Positions 8,189-17,187 of a DNA stretch of 31,706 nt are shown one piece after another. The notes under the pieces were generated by a model, which did no database searches, had not been told where the DNA came from, and was given only the letters and a program-made list of their open reading frames with translations. This DNA comes from JANQTF01 sp036835375 (GTDB lineage: Bacteria > Bacteroidota > Bacteroidia > J057), in the NCBI GenBank assembly GCA_036835375.1, contig DAITMB010000055.1, positions 1 to 31,706 on the forward strand, given 5' to 3'. Numbering within the stretch: position 1 is the stretch's first letter; every line of letters begins with the position of its first letter. Position numbers and translations under genes: made by a program.

Positions 8189-10123
8189 ATGGAGACATGC
8201 TTATTTTGTGTTGACCATCGTTCTTTGCTTTCTTCTCCCTCTCCCATTCCTTTAACTGCTCCTTCTGTGCGTCACTTCCTGTTTCTCGTCTGCTTTCTAC
8301 TAGGGTACCTCTCGATCTCTGCTCAGACCGTCATTGCGCGCTGGGGCAAGGTGTCCGACGAGGATTTGGCTGCCAGCTCCTACCTATTTGCTCCTGGAGC
8401 GGAAGCGGTTGTGCTATTTGATGTAGGAAAATGGGTCCCCGAAAACCTGGAAAAACTAGAGGCGCGCCTGTTTCACCACTATCAAATCAAAGTGTTGACC
8501 AAGGAAGCCAGCCGAAAGTATGGCCGGCAAGTCATCAAATTTGGCAAGACGGAGCGCATTAGGTCCTTGAGGGCGCAGTATCATTACCTGGAAAACGGAA
8601 AAAAGAAGAAGGTAACGCTTCGCGTCGCTGGACTACCAGACAGCACCTTCCATCCCGACAGCCTTTGCAAAGTCGTGGTGTTTCCTGAGGTGCCGGTAGA
8701 TGGCATTATTGAGGTGAGATATTCGCTCGTTACTCCGAACGGGGACGTCTTGCGGCCTTGGTATTTTGAGCGAGAAATCCCCACCAAATACAGTGAGGTG
8801 CTCCTGTTTGGTTTTGAGCCGCTGGCCTTTCGTGCCGGGACGTATCCCAATCGAATCGCTTCGACGAGCCGCAATCGATGGATCAAGCGATTCAGCCCGG
8901 GGGTGCCTTCGCAGCCTTTCTTGACCAACGTGCTCGATCACCGGCTTCACATTCGGTTTCAATTGCTGCCATGGGATCCCACATCTGAGGAAGAAGACTG
9001 GCAGGATCTGTCCTACGCACTGGAGTATGGTACCGTGAAATCGGTGGACGAGCGAGTCCTTCAAGCACTGGGATCGCTCGCTTTAACGCTCACGCGGACG
9101 GCAGTGACGGAAGAAGAAAAAGTGGCCTATATATTTCACCATCTCCAACGAAGTGTCAAATGGAATGGCTTGTATCGCCGCGATGTCGAGAAGGACCCTG
9201 GCGCGGTGTACAAGAGTCGGAAAGGCAACAGTGCAGAGATCAACATGCTCCTGTATCTGCTGTTGGAAAGCGCCGGATTCCAACCAAGAAGGGTATTTGT
9301 AAGCACGCGGGACCATGGCGCTACGGTTGATAGCCCCTATTGGGATCAATTCAACCATCTGATTATCTGGGCGGTAGTGGACGGTCAGCCGATGTTTCTC
9401 GACCTGTCGGGAGGAGGGCTGGACTACATGTGGCTCCCTTTGGCATCGGCCAATCGGCGTGGCTGGGTAATCAGTGATTCTACCACCAGAGGCTGGATAG
9501 CCATTGCTCCCAGCCCCGGATCTTTCATAGATCATTCTCTTGATTTGACGCTATCTGAAAATGCCGAATTGAATGGCCAAGTGCGAGACCTGTATGCTGG
9601 TTACCCAGAGGGCTCATGGAATCAATCGTTTGATGTAGGGAGCTTTCGGCTGTCATCGCGGGATCCTTTGGAGCTTTACGGCGACCACCAAGCCCAGTCC
9701 CCTGTGACGATCACTTACCCTGCGAAAGAGCTGCTTCTGCCAAACTCCACTCCAGACAGCATCTTGGTTCCAATAGACCCTTACAACTGGCGCGGCACCC
9801 TGCCGAAGATTGATGCCTCGCGAACGCTTCCTGTGGAGTGGGAGTATCCCGTCGCCAAAAGCGTCGAAATGGTCATCTCTGTGCCCGAAGGATGGGCGGT
9901 CAGCTCTCTGCCTACGTCTCCCGTGGAGCTGGAAATGCAGCCTGATCGCATGAGATTTACCCTCAGCACGCAGCAATCAGTGGATGCGGTAGAAGTATCC
10001 TGGCGGCTGGAATTCATCGAGCCTACGCTTCAACCATTGAGTATTGCGGAACTGATCCAGTTTTTCAAAGAAGTGGATCAAGCCCTGTCTTTGAATTGGA
10101 CCTTGGTGAGACATCGGCCCTGA
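8189..10123 (+). CDS. Secreted DUF3857/transglutaminase-like protein with Ser in place of the catalytic Cys
   Basis: From ATG 8189 the product has 644 residues. A hydrophobic signal peptide core (V-R-H-F-L-F-L-V-C-F-L-L-G-Y-L) and A-Q cleavage site lie at about 27-47, so a GTG at 8267 would give a more normal signal peptide and may be the true start. The region to about residue 290 matches DUF3857 in character (beta-rich; 'VVVFPEVPVDGIIEVRYSL', 'LRPWYFEREIPTKYSE'). A transglutaminase-like domain follows: R-K-G-N-S-A-E-I-N (Ser348 where papain-like members have Cys), F-N-H (His390) and F-L-D-L-S (Asp405). The Cys-to-Ser change argues against classical transglutaminase activity; the conserved fold suggests binding, or a role in envelope metabolism. 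No sorting domain at the C-terminus. It follows the MBL gene by about 100-180 bp. Confidence 0.85.
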   Translation: METCLFCVDHRSLLSSPSPIPLTAPSVRHFLFLVCFLLGYLSISAQTVIARWGKVSDEDLAASSYLFAPGAEAVVLFDVGKWVPENLEKLEARLFHHYQIKVLTKEASRKYGRQVIKFGKTERIRSLRAQYHYLENGKKKKVTLRVAGLPDSTFHPDSLCKVVVFPEVPVDGIIEVRYSLVTPNGDVLRPWYFEREIPTKYSEVLLFGFEPLAFRAGTYPNRIASTSRNRWIKRFSPGVPSQPFLTNVLDHRLHIRFQLLPWDPTSEEEDWQDLSYALEYGTVKSVDERVLQALGSLALTLTRTAVTEEEKVAYIFHHLQRSVKWNGLYRRDVEKDPGAVYKSRKGNSAEINMLLYLLLESAGFQPRRVFVSTRDHGATVDSPYWDQFNHLIIWAVVDGQPMFLDLSGGGLDYMWLPLASANRRGWVISDSTTRGWIAIAPSPGSFIDHSLDLTLSENAELNGQVRDLYAGYPEGSWNQSFDVGSFRLSSRDPLELYGDHQAQSPVTITYPAKELLLPNSTPDSILVPIDPYNWRGTLPKIDASRTLPVEWEYPVAKSVEMVISVPEGWAVSSLPTSPVELEMQPDRMRFTLSTQQSVDAVEVSWRLEFIEPTLQPLSIAELIQFFKEVDQALSLNWTLVRHRP

Positions 10124-10357
10124 TGCTCAAAGACAAAGAGGTTTTCAATGGCCAAGAACCTGGTTCATGGGTTCAGTATGTTGCATACGTAAGCAGAAAA
10201 TACTATATTCCTATTCGCCACAAGAATCCGCATTCCGTATATCCTTAGCCGTGTCACTCACTACGCGACGCAAGCGGCGAAGATCGGTTAGCGGGTGTTA
10301 ACGCGCTGGCTATATACATATCACAAGGACTTTACTACAAACTTTGAGATTCTACTT

Positions 10358-12046
10358 ATGGAACATCGTATCTGGCATCAGTCCTACCCCAAAGGTGTTA
10401 TGACTGATATCAATCTTACCCAATTTAGCTCCGTTACACAATTTGTTGATGCTTGCCTCGCGAAATACGCCACTTCGGTGGCTTTTGTGAACATGGGCAA
10501 GGAAATGACCTACGGACAGCTTGACCAAAAAGCACAAGCTTTTGCCGCCTACCTACAAAGTCTCGGACTGAAGAAAGGCGATCGCATCGCAATTCAGTTG
10601 CCCAACTTACTTCAGTATCCCGTGGTACTCTTCGGTGCCTTACGAGCAGGACTCATCATTGTCAATACCAATCCGCTCTACACAGCCCGGGAGATGGCTC
10701 ACCAGTTTCACGATTCCGGCGCAAAGGCGATCGTGATTTTGGCCAACTTTGCCGATAAGCTTGAGCAGATTCTTCCTCAAACACACATTGAGCACATCAT
10801 CATCACCGAAATCGGAGATATGATCGGTGGTCTCAAGGGGTTGATTGTCAATGCCGTAGTGAAGTATGTTCGCAAGATGGTCCCTCCCTATCACCTTCCA
10901 GGTGCCGTCAAACTCAAATCAGCGCTGGCCAGGGGTGCGCGCCAATCCTACACGCCAGTCGAGTGCAGGCTGGAAGATGTAGGGTTTTTACAATACACCG
11001 GCGGGACCACTGGCGTGTCCAAAGGGGCGACCCTCACACACGGCAACCTCGTCGCAAACATGCAGATGCTCTTCGAATGGATGGGCACCGATCTCAAAGA
11101 AAGGGAGGAAACCGTTATCACGGCTTTGCCGCTATATCACATTTTTGCGCTCACAGTCAACTGCTTCACGATGCTCAAGCTGGGCGCTCGCAATGTGCTC
11201 ATCACCAACCCCCGGGACATGGAGAGCTTCATCAAGGACATGAGCAATGAAAAAGTCTCGATGATCACGGGCGTCAACACATTGTTCAACAGCTTGCTAA
11301 ATCAGCCCGACTTTCAAAATCTTGATTTCTCTCACCTTCGTCTGGCCATGGGCGGGGGCATGGCAGTTCAGACGGCTGTGAATGAGAAGTGGAAAAAGCT
11401 CACCGGGAAGCCTATTATTGAGGGATATGGCCTCAGCGAAACATCTCCTGTGCTCACCGCCAACCCGCTTGATGGCACGGATCGCATCGGCACTATCGGA
11501 CTGCCCATCCCAGGCACCGACTTGGCCATCATGGACGAGGCTGGCCGTGAGTTGCCCCAGGGTGAACGCGGTGAAATCTGTGCCAGAGGGCCTCAGGTGA
11601 TGACAGGATATTGGAATCGGCCCGACGAGACCGAGAAAGTATTCCACACGGGGGGATGGTTTCGCACCGGAGACGTAGGCGTCATGGATGAGCAAGGCTT
11701 CTTCCGGATCGTAGATAGAATCAAAGACATGATTTTGGTGTCGGGATTCAACGTCTATCCCAATGAGGTAGAAGATGTCGTAGCCAGTTGTCCCGGCGTG
11801 CTGGAGTGCGCCGCCATCGGAGTGCCCGACGACAAGTCAACAGAGGCTGTGAAGGTGTTCGTCGTGAAAAAGGATCCCAATTTAACCCCGGAGACGATCA
11901 AGCATCACTGCCGCGACAAACTCACCGCTTATAAAATGCCGAAGTACATTGAGTTTCGCGAAGAGTTGCCGAAGTCCAACGTAGGAAAAATTATTCGTCG
12001 GCACTTGCGGGAAGAGGATGTCAAACAGGTCGGTGTGAGCGTGTGA
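10358..12046 (+). CDS. fadD: Long-chain fatty acid-CoA ligase
   Basis: The product (562 residues from ATG 10358) aligns by eye along its whole length with Escherichia coli FadD: V-A-F-V-N-M-G near the N-terminus, the P-loop Y-T-G-G-T-T-G-V-S-K-G (213-223), A-L-P-L-Y-H-I-F-A-L-T, E-G-Y-G-L-S-E-T, G-W-F-R-T-G-D-V-G and the hinge D-M-I-L-V-S-G-F-N-V-Y-P-N-E-V-E-D-V. The C-terminal catalytic Lys is in S-N-V-G-K-I-I-R-R (about 544). It activates free fatty acids to acyl-CoA with ATP, on the cytoplasmic face of the membrane, for beta-oxidation or lipid synthesis. The ATG at 10358 (M-E-H-R-I-W) matches the family N-terminus better than the upstream GTG at 10295. A 3-hydroxyacyl-CoA dehydrogenase lies 14 kb away in the window. 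Confidence 0.95.
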   Translation: MEHRIWHQSYPKGVMTDINLTQFSSVTQFVDACLAKYATSVAFVNMGKEMTYGQLDQKAQAFAAYLQSLGLKKGDRIAIQLPNLLQYPVVLFGALRAGLIIVNTNPLYTAREMAHQFHDSGAKAIVILANFADKLEQILPQTHIEHIIITEIGDMIGGLKGLIVNAVVKYVRKMVPPYHLPGAVKLKSALARGARQSYTPVECRLEDVGFLQYTGGTTGVSKGATLTHGNLVANMQMLFEWMGTDLKEREETVITALPLYHIFALTVNCFTMLKLGARNVLITNPRDMESFIKDMSNEKVSMITGVNTLFNSLLNQPDFQNLDFSHLRLAMGGGMAVQTAVNEKWKKLTGKPIIEGYGLSETSPVLTANPLDGTDRIGTIGLPIPGTDLAIMDEAGRELPQGERGEICARGPQVMTGYWNRPDETEKVFHTGGWFRTGDVGVMDEQGFFRIVDRIKDMILVSGFNVYPNEVEDVVASCPGVLECAAIGVPDDKSTEAVKVFVVKKDPNLTPETIKHHCRDKLTAYKMPKYIEFREELPKSNVGKIIRRHLREEDVKQVGVSV

Positions 12047-12287
12047 CGCATGGGGAGATGACCTGCGGATTGAAGATTCCTAATATCTCCTTCCAAACAT
12101 CGCCTTTTGAAGCTCAACACATCCACTTCATGGACTAAATGCCCTTGCTTAGGAGCTGGTGTCGCCAGTCCCTGTGCAAGGGTTTTTAAGGTTGGGCGAA
12201 CAGCATGCACCTGTTGCGCTGCGGCCCATCAGTTTGCCAATAGGCGCTATTATGGCTTGCGTTGCTTGTCGTTAGTGCGGATTTAAA

Positions 12288-12360
12288 TTAAATTTGGATC
12301 GAAATTGTTACTTTTCCTCCCAATCCTTTTTCGACGATATCAAACAATGTTTTAAGCGTC
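12288..12360 (-). CDS. C-terminal end of a HigA/XRE-like antitoxin (5' part lost in gap)
   Basis: The minus-strand frame leaving the gap reads T-L-K-T-L-F-D-I-V-E-K-G-L-G-G-K-V-T-I-S-I-Q-I and stops at 12288-12290. The pattern 'T-L-x-x-L-x-x-I-x-x-x-L-G-x-K-V-x-I-x-I' is the usual last helix and strand of XRE-type antitoxins of HigA systems, just after the DNA-binding helix-turn-helix. Its place directly downstream of a HigB-like toxin start on the same strand supports this. Only 23 residues are visible, so the helix-turn-helix itself is not seen. Confidence 0.55.
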
Positions 12361-12460
12361 NNNNNNNNNNNNNNNNNNNNNNNNNNNNNNNNNNNNNNNN
12401 NNNNNNNNNNNNNNNNNNNNNNNNNNNNNNNNNNNNNNNNNNNNNNNNNNNNNNNNNNNN
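12361..12460. other. Assembly gap (100 N) inside a toxin-antitoxin locus
   Basis: Exactly 100 N, a placeholder length. The genes on its two sides imply that more than 100 bases are missing: roughly half of the toxin gene and most of the antitoxin gene. Confidence 0.99.
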
Positions 12461-12640
12461 GCTTCATAAAGTCCATTTGTTCCAAGCAAGTGCTTTTAGA
12501 TAATTGCCAGGCATTCGTTCAAGAGTTTCAATCGCCTGAATGACCTTAAAAATTTTGTTCTGAACCTTCAGGGGTTGTTTCTTCAGAAATTCACTAAAGT
12601 GATTTTCAAATTCAACAACCTCGCGTACTTTTTGATCCAT
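12461..12640 (-). CDS. HigB-like (DUF891/Gp49 family) toxin, N-terminal half, frameshifted near gap
   Basis: From ATG 12640 the product starts M-D-Q-K-V-R-E-V-V-E-F-E-N-H-F and contains L-K-V-Q-N-K-I-F-K-V-I and I-E-T-L-E-R-M-P-G-N-Y-L-K. This is the N-terminal half of the Gp49/HigB-like RelE-superfamily toxins, which cleave mRNA at the ribosome and are neutralised by a downstream XRE antitoxin. The family normally continues 'G-T-N-G-L-Y-E'. Those residues are encoded here (12464-12482) but one frame over, because of one extra base around 12480-12486, so the in-frame reading hits TGA at 12464. The shift lies within about 25 bases of a contig edge, so a sequencing error is as likely as real inactivation. 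An open extension upstream to 12850 looks non-coding. Confidence 0.7.
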
Positions 12641-12649
12641 GATGCAATT

Positions 12650-12666
12650 GTAACTTATTAAGTTAC
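12650..12666. promoter_or_regulatory. Palindrome ahead of the higB-like gene, likely autoregulatory operator
   Basis: GTAACTT (12650-12656) and AAGTTAC (12660-12666) are exact reverse complements around a 3-base centre, 10 bp before the toxin start codon at 12640. HigA-type antitoxins typically repress their own operon through such short palindromes overlapping the promoter. That the antitoxin binds here is inferred. Confidence 0.5.
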
Positions 12667-12844
12667 TATTTTTCAAGCTTATGATAGGTTTTCGTTGGGA
12701 GTGGGCGATACACTCACAAATGAGTTGGCGAAACTGGGATCCCCTTTTTACCTTTACTTTTTGGCTAGTAGCTTTACTTCCAAAGATACGGAGAAACATT
12801 CTGCATTCATCTAGCGGCAGACCTTCTCCTTCGATCCATTCGAT

Positions 12845-13507
12845 ATGCACTCTCTTAGTCTGGCCGAAGAAAACTATCTTAAAGCGATCTTTGCCTTAGG
12901 GGGCGATGGGGAAGCCGTGAGCACCAGAGCCATCGCGCAGTTGGTAGAGGCGAAGGACTCTTCGGTGACAGACATGCTCAAGCGACTTTCGGGCAAGGGG
13001 CTGATCGACTACGTGCGCTATCGGGGAGTGCATCTTTCCAGCGATGGGCAGAAGGCGGCATTGGTGGTGATCCGCCGACACCGCTTGTGGGAAGTATTTT
13101 TGGTCCAAAAGCTCGGATTTCGCTGGGATGAAGTTCACAGCATCGCCGAGCAACTCGAGCACATCCAGTCGCCAGAACTTATGGAGCGAATGGATGCTTT
13201 CCTTGGTTATCCCGAAGTGGACCCACACGGAGACCCCATTCCCAATCAGCATGGACATATGCCTAAGCAGGTCTTGACGATGCTGGCGGAGGCAGCATGT
13301 GGGCAAGCCCTCCAAATCGTGCGTGTCAAAGACGATTCAAGCGACTTTTTGCAATACCTCGACGCTTCAGGACTGGCGATCGGTGGCGGACTCACGGTAG
13401 TCGAAAGAATCCCTTACGACGACTCTTTGCACCTGATGCTTCATAGCGGAAAGCAAGTTCACATTTCCCGTAAAGTCTCTGAACAAATTCTCGTCTCAGA
13501 GTCTTGA
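12845..13507 (+). CDS. DtxR/MntR-family metal-dependent transcriptional regulator
   Basis: The 220-residue product begins with a winged helix-turn-helix: L-S-L-A-E-E-N-Y-L-K-A-I-F, then V-S-T-R-A-I-A-Q-L-V-E-A-K-D-S-S-V-T-D-M-L-K-R-L. A helical dimerisation and metal-binding domain follows (R-R-H-R-L-W-E-V-F-L, H-S-I-A-E-Q-L-E-H, then D-P-H-G-D-P-I-P), with His and Glu ligands characteristic of the family. The last 70 residues form a FeoA/SH3-like domain. Proteins of this design sense Mn(II) or Fe(II) in the cytoplasm and repress metal uptake genes. No transporter gene lies next to it here, so its target is elsewhere. It is divergent from the higB-like gene and shares a 204-bp promoter region with it. 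Confidence 0.92.
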   Translation: MHSLSLAEENYLKAIFALGGDGEAVSTRAIAQLVEAKDSSVTDMLKRLSGKGLIDYVRYRGVHLSSDGQKAALVVIRRHRLWEVFLVQKLGFRWDEVHSIAEQLEHIQSPELMERMDAFLGYPEVDPHGDPIPNQHGHMPKQVLTMLAEAACGQALQIVRVKDDSSDFLQYLDASGLAIGGGLTVVERIPYDDSLHLMLHSGKQVHISRKVSEQILVSES

Positions 13508-13960
13508 TATTGGGTTCTTGGCTTGTGTGCAGCAGCGAAAATGGAGAAGAAAATGGGCAAAAGACATGGTAAAGGCATTTCTCAGGAAGTGAGCGCGCAG
13601 ATAAGAGGGTACATTTTTTCCCAAAATCCTCTCCTATGAAAGGGGGGAAAGTGAAAAAATAATTGTTGTACCTCCGATCGAAGATTTGCGACCCAGCCTG
13701 GTGGAGCTTGTAGTATGTCGTGAACCTTTCCCTTCACATTTCTCTATTCGTGAGGAGGGGTGGCTGACTTCAGTAGATGCAAAAGATGCAAACCAGTCAA
13801 CTTTACATGAACAAAATTTCATCTTCCATGAAAATACGAAAGTTTGAATATTTATTTTAGGGCAAAAACTTAGTTTTCTCACGAGTGTCCGTACGGTAGT
13901 TAGTTCCATATCTGCGGGCATTGTCATTTCACCTTTCTCTTTTCTATTTCCCCCAACTAT
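13508..13960. other. 453-bp intergenic region ahead of the subtilase array
   Basis: No convincing gene. A 97-codon minus-strand frame (13634-13927) exists but has an unlikely composition and no family resemblance. The region becomes AT-rich from about 13780 to 13890 and contains AAAGTTTG (13843-13850; one mismatch to TAnnTTTG), which could belong to the promoter of the first subtilase, without a clear -33 element. No terminator is evident after the DtxR-type gene. Confidence 0.45.
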
Positions 13961-16957
13961 ATGTTCGTACCATTTTGCTTGGTAAATATCCGCGGAAAAT
14001 CCTTCAAGGGATCGATATTTGTCTGTTTCCTGCTGCTGTCCAGCTGGCAGATGATGGCTCAGTTAGATGCTGATCTTGATCGAATCAGCCCTGTGCTTGT
14101 GGCCCAAATGGCCACCAGCACCGACTACCTCGAAGCGGTCATTGAGCTGGAAGATCAGGTAGATGTAAACAGTCTTGCTGCTTCCTTCCGCGCGGAGAAC
14201 CTGCCACAAAACCAGCGTGTACCTTTTTTGATTCATCAACTCCAGCAAAAAGCGAGCAACACGCAGGGACCTTTGCTGGCGTTTTTGGCAGCGCAGCGAG
14301 GGGTGGACCATGGAAGCATACAGGCATTTTGGATCGGCAACCTGATTTACTTCCGTGGGGGCGCTGCGACGATCGTGGCCCTATCGCAACGCTCTGATGT
14401 TCGCACCATCCACCACTATGAAGAACCTCAGCCCAGCGAGCATGTTCGGGGGGGATTTGCCATGCCAGCGCCTAATGGCCACGAAATCGGGCACGACCTT
14501 ATCAACGCCCCCGCGATGTGGGCGCTTGGGTACACAGGCCAGGGCACTAAAATCTTGGTGATCGACACAGGGACCGATGCTACGCACCCAGCTTTGAAGG
14601 ACAATTATCTCGGCAATTTCAGACCCAATGCACAAGCAAATTGGAATCCCGGCAACAGCACAGCCATTCCTGAAGATTGCGATTCACACGGGACGCACGT
14701 CACTGGTACAGCTTGCGGCCTCAACCGCAGCACCAACGATACCATCGGAGTAGCTTTCAACGCCTATTGGATGGCGGCACCCGCCATTCGTCCGCAAGGA
14801 CCTGGCGAAGGGTGCGATGGGGTGGGCGGACCGAATGTTCTCTCGACCTTGCAGTGGGCCATCAATCCTGATGGGAATGCGAATACCACCGAGGATATGC
14901 CCAGTGTCATCAATAACTCTTATGGATCGTCGAACCCCAGCAGCTGCAACTACTTTGCGAAGTCCGCAGTAGATGCGTTAGAGGCAGCAGGCGTCGCATT
15001 GGTCTATGCAGCTGGCAACGATACTTTTCCCGAGTCGATTGGTTCGCCCGCCCACTTAAATACGTCGCTGGTCAACACCTTTTCGGTGGGAGCCGTGCGT
15101 GAAAATAATCTACAGATTGCCACATTTTCCAGTCAAGGCCCTAGCATCTGTGGTGGTGTAGGTTCCTTATTGATTAAGCCGGAAGTCTCCGCACCAGGCA
15201 ACAGCACCCGCTCGGCTATACCTGGCGGAGGATATGCGTTTTTTGGTGGGACCTCTATGGCGGCTCCTCATGTCGCAGGAGCCGTGGCTTTGCTCAAGGA
15301 AGCCTTTCCTCAACTTGACGGGGAGCAACTCAAGCTGGCACTCTATTTTACTGCTGTGGACCTGGGGCCGGTCGGAGAGGACAACACCTACGGGATGGGG
15401 ATCATCGACGTGTTGGCAGCGTATCAATACTTGCTCAATCAAGGCCACACGGCTTTTCAACCGCCCGTGGATCGCGATGCCGCACTCATCAATTTGGATC
15501 CGGGACTTGACTGTGGACTGTCTAATACCCCGGTTGTGACATTGGCCAATAAAGGAAAAGGGCCGATCACTTCTCTCAAAATAGCCTTTTCTTACTCCGA
15601 TGGCACCCAAGGAGACACCCTGTGGACTGGTAGCCTCAGCCCTGGCCAGACCACTACCTTTACCTTGCCTACGCATGAAACGCAAAGTTCTGGCGCTTTT
15701 ACTTTTCGGGCGGAGATTGTCGAAGAAAACGGTCAAGCGGCCTATTATCTCTTAGACAATGCCTTGACGACAGACTTTGTCCTACTCGAAGGCGTGGACC
15801 TTGCCACGATTCCCACCAACGCGTGCTTGGGATATACTGGCCTCCTCCGTGCTGTAAGCACGACCAGCGGAGCTGTTAGCACTTGGTATGATGTAGCCAC
15901 AGGAGGGAATGCTCTTTTTCGGGGAAATGCTTTTGTCACTCCTGCCATGACTTCCTCGAAGATTTTCTACGTCGCCCCTGGGAAGCAAATCGCCACAGGC
16001 CCTGTCTTGATTCCGGGGAGTCCGGGCTTGATCAATCCCATCGCCGGAGACTACCTTGAGTTTGACGCTAGCTATCCCTTCTTGCTGCGCAAGGTGTCCG
16101 TCATCGCTGGCCAGGCTGGGGAACGCACCATTCAGTTAAGGACCTCCACGGGAGGGATACTCCAAACAAAAAAGGTGAATCTCTCCGCTGGCTTGCAGGA
16201 AGTCGAGCTAGACTTTGCCATTCCCATAGGCGAGAATTTCCGATTAGGACTGTCGGGCACGAGCCTAGCATCCCTCTTTACTTCCTATACCAACTTTCAA
16301 TTTCCCTATGAAGTCCCTGGTATTATGACCCTGAAGGGCTCCAGCACAGGATTTTACCACTTTTTCTTTGACTGGGAGATTCTTTGGGAGCTGCCTTGCC
16401 CACGGGTGCCAGCCTTCTTGACAGTATCAACCGGCGCCATTGATGCCAGTTTTACTGCCTCGGATACCCTCACGACCACAGGGACACCCATCACATTCAC
16501 CTCCACCACCACCAATGCGACCAGCTGGTTGTGGGATTTTGGCGACGGGGAAACGAGCACGAGCGCCTCTCCATCGCATAGTTGGACTTTGCCGGGAACC
16601 TATCAGGTGAGCATGCAGGCCACCAATGCAGCATTTTGTGGTGATGCGACTGCTACTACCGTCACAGTGCTCCAGGGAGCGACTATATCCATTGATCAGC
16701 CGCTCGCTCGAAGCTTGAAAGTATATCCCAACCCTGTCTCCGAATCGATGTGGATCGAGTGGGAGCTCGAAACGCTTCAGCAGGTTTCCCTGCGGTTGAT
16801 TACTGTCCAGGGGCAGGTCGTGAAGCAGTGGGAACGTCACTCCTCGGTGAACAAAGAGGAAATATCCATGCAGGGCTTGCCCACAGGGATGTATTTTCTT
16901 CAGGTAAATTTGGAAGACGAAAGCCTCTCTTATCCCGTGCTGAAAGCCGAAGAGTAG
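13961..16957 (+). CDS. T9SS-secreted subtilase, copy 1 of 4
   Basis: This 998-residue protein has a signal peptide (hydrophobic core about 18-28, cleavage near M-A-Q34) and a propeptide-like region (35-160) containing 'V-I-E-L-E-D-Q-V-D-V'. The bacillopeptidase F-like S8 domain has Asp202 in V-I-D-T-G-T-D, His243 in D-S-H-G-T-H-V, oxyanion Asn353 in A-A-G-N-D and Ser432 in G-G-T-S-M-A-A-P-H, all intact. After it come a CARDB-like module (about 503-607), an Ig-like module (620-675), a beta-rich module ending F-F-F-D-W-E-I (684-812), a PKD domain with W-D-F-G-D-G (825-905) and a T9SS sorting domain from V-Y-P-N-P (921-998). It should act outside the cell as a serine endopeptidase, released or anchored by T9SS. 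It heads a run of four paralogues. Substrate unknown. Confidence 0.95.
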   Translation: MFVPFCLVNIRGKSFKGSIFVCFLLLSSWQMMAQLDADLDRISPVLVAQMATSTDYLEAVIELEDQVDVNSLAASFRAENLPQNQRVPFLIHQLQQKASNTQGPLLAFLAAQRGVDHGSIQAFWIGNLIYFRGGAATIVALSQRSDVRTIHHYEEPQPSEHVRGGFAMPAPNGHEIGHDLINAPAMWALGYTGQGTKILVIDTGTDATHPALKDNYLGNFRPNAQANWNPGNSTAIPEDCDSHGTHVTGTACGLNRSTNDTIGVAFNAYWMAAPAIRPQGPGEGCDGVGGPNVLSTLQWAINPDGNANTTEDMPSVINNSYGSSNPSSCNYFAKSAVDALEAAGVALVYAAGNDTFPESIGSPAHLNTSLVNTFSVGAVRENNLQIATFSSQGPSICGGVGSLLIKPEVSAPGNSTRSAIPGGGYAFFGGTSMAAPHVAGAVALLKEAFPQLDGEQLKLALYFTAVDLGPVGEDNTYGMGIIDVLAAYQYLLNQGHTAFQPPVDRDAALINLDPGLDCGLSNTPVVTLANKGKGPITSLKIAFSYSDGTQGDTLWTGSLSPGQTTTFTLPTHETQSSGAFTFRAEIVEENGQAAYYLLDNALTTDFVLLEGVDLATIPTNACLGYTGLLRAVSTTSGAVSTWYDVATGGNALFRGNAFVTPAMTSSKIFYVAPGKQIATGPVLIPGSPGLINPIAGDYLEFDASYPFLLRKVSVIAGQAGERTIQLRTSTGGILQTKKVNLSAGLQEVELDFAIPIGENFRLGLSGTSLASLFTSYTNFQFPYEVPGIMTLKGSSTGFYHFFFDWEILWELPCPRVPAFLTVSTGAIDASFTASDTLTTTGTPITFTSTTTNATSWLWDFGDGETSTSASPSHSWTLPGTYQVSMQATNAAFCGDATATTVTVLQGATISIDQPLARSLKVYPNPVSESMWIEWELETLQQVSLRLITVQGQVVKQWERHSSVNKEEISMQGLPTGMYFLQVNLEDESLSYPVLKAEE

Positions 16958-17187
16958 CCAACGAAACATGAAGCGGCAATTGATGGATCAGAAGAAGTTT
17001 GGTCTATCACGTGTCTTGAACATCTTGAACAAATTTGAAGGGAAGGGGTAAGAGCAGTTAATAACAAAAGGCCTGCTGTAGTGCTGATTTTGTTGTGCGT
17101 GAGCGATTGCCCCTCCCCACCTTTTCTTCTGCCTTCTCTTGTGATGGATCATTTTTACTTCTCTCCTTGCTACAGGACCCGTTAAAT

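Noticed and set aside
12189..12280. Possible integron attC site downstream of the antitoxin fragment (GTTGGGC at one end, CGTTAG at the other)
   Set aside because: The two ends do not pair with each other as R' and R'' must, the inner arms repeat in direct and not inverted orientation, and no integrase or cassette array is visible.
12641..12850. Upstream extension of the HigB-like frame to an ATG at 12850
   Set aside because: The extra 70 residues match no toxin family, cover the palindromic operator and would overlap the divergent DtxR-type start.
13634..13927. 97-codon minus-strand frame in the gap before the subtilase array
   Set aside because: Ser/Thr/Lys-rich composition without any family resemblance, no start signal, and it ends at an arbitrary point in an AT-rich leader.
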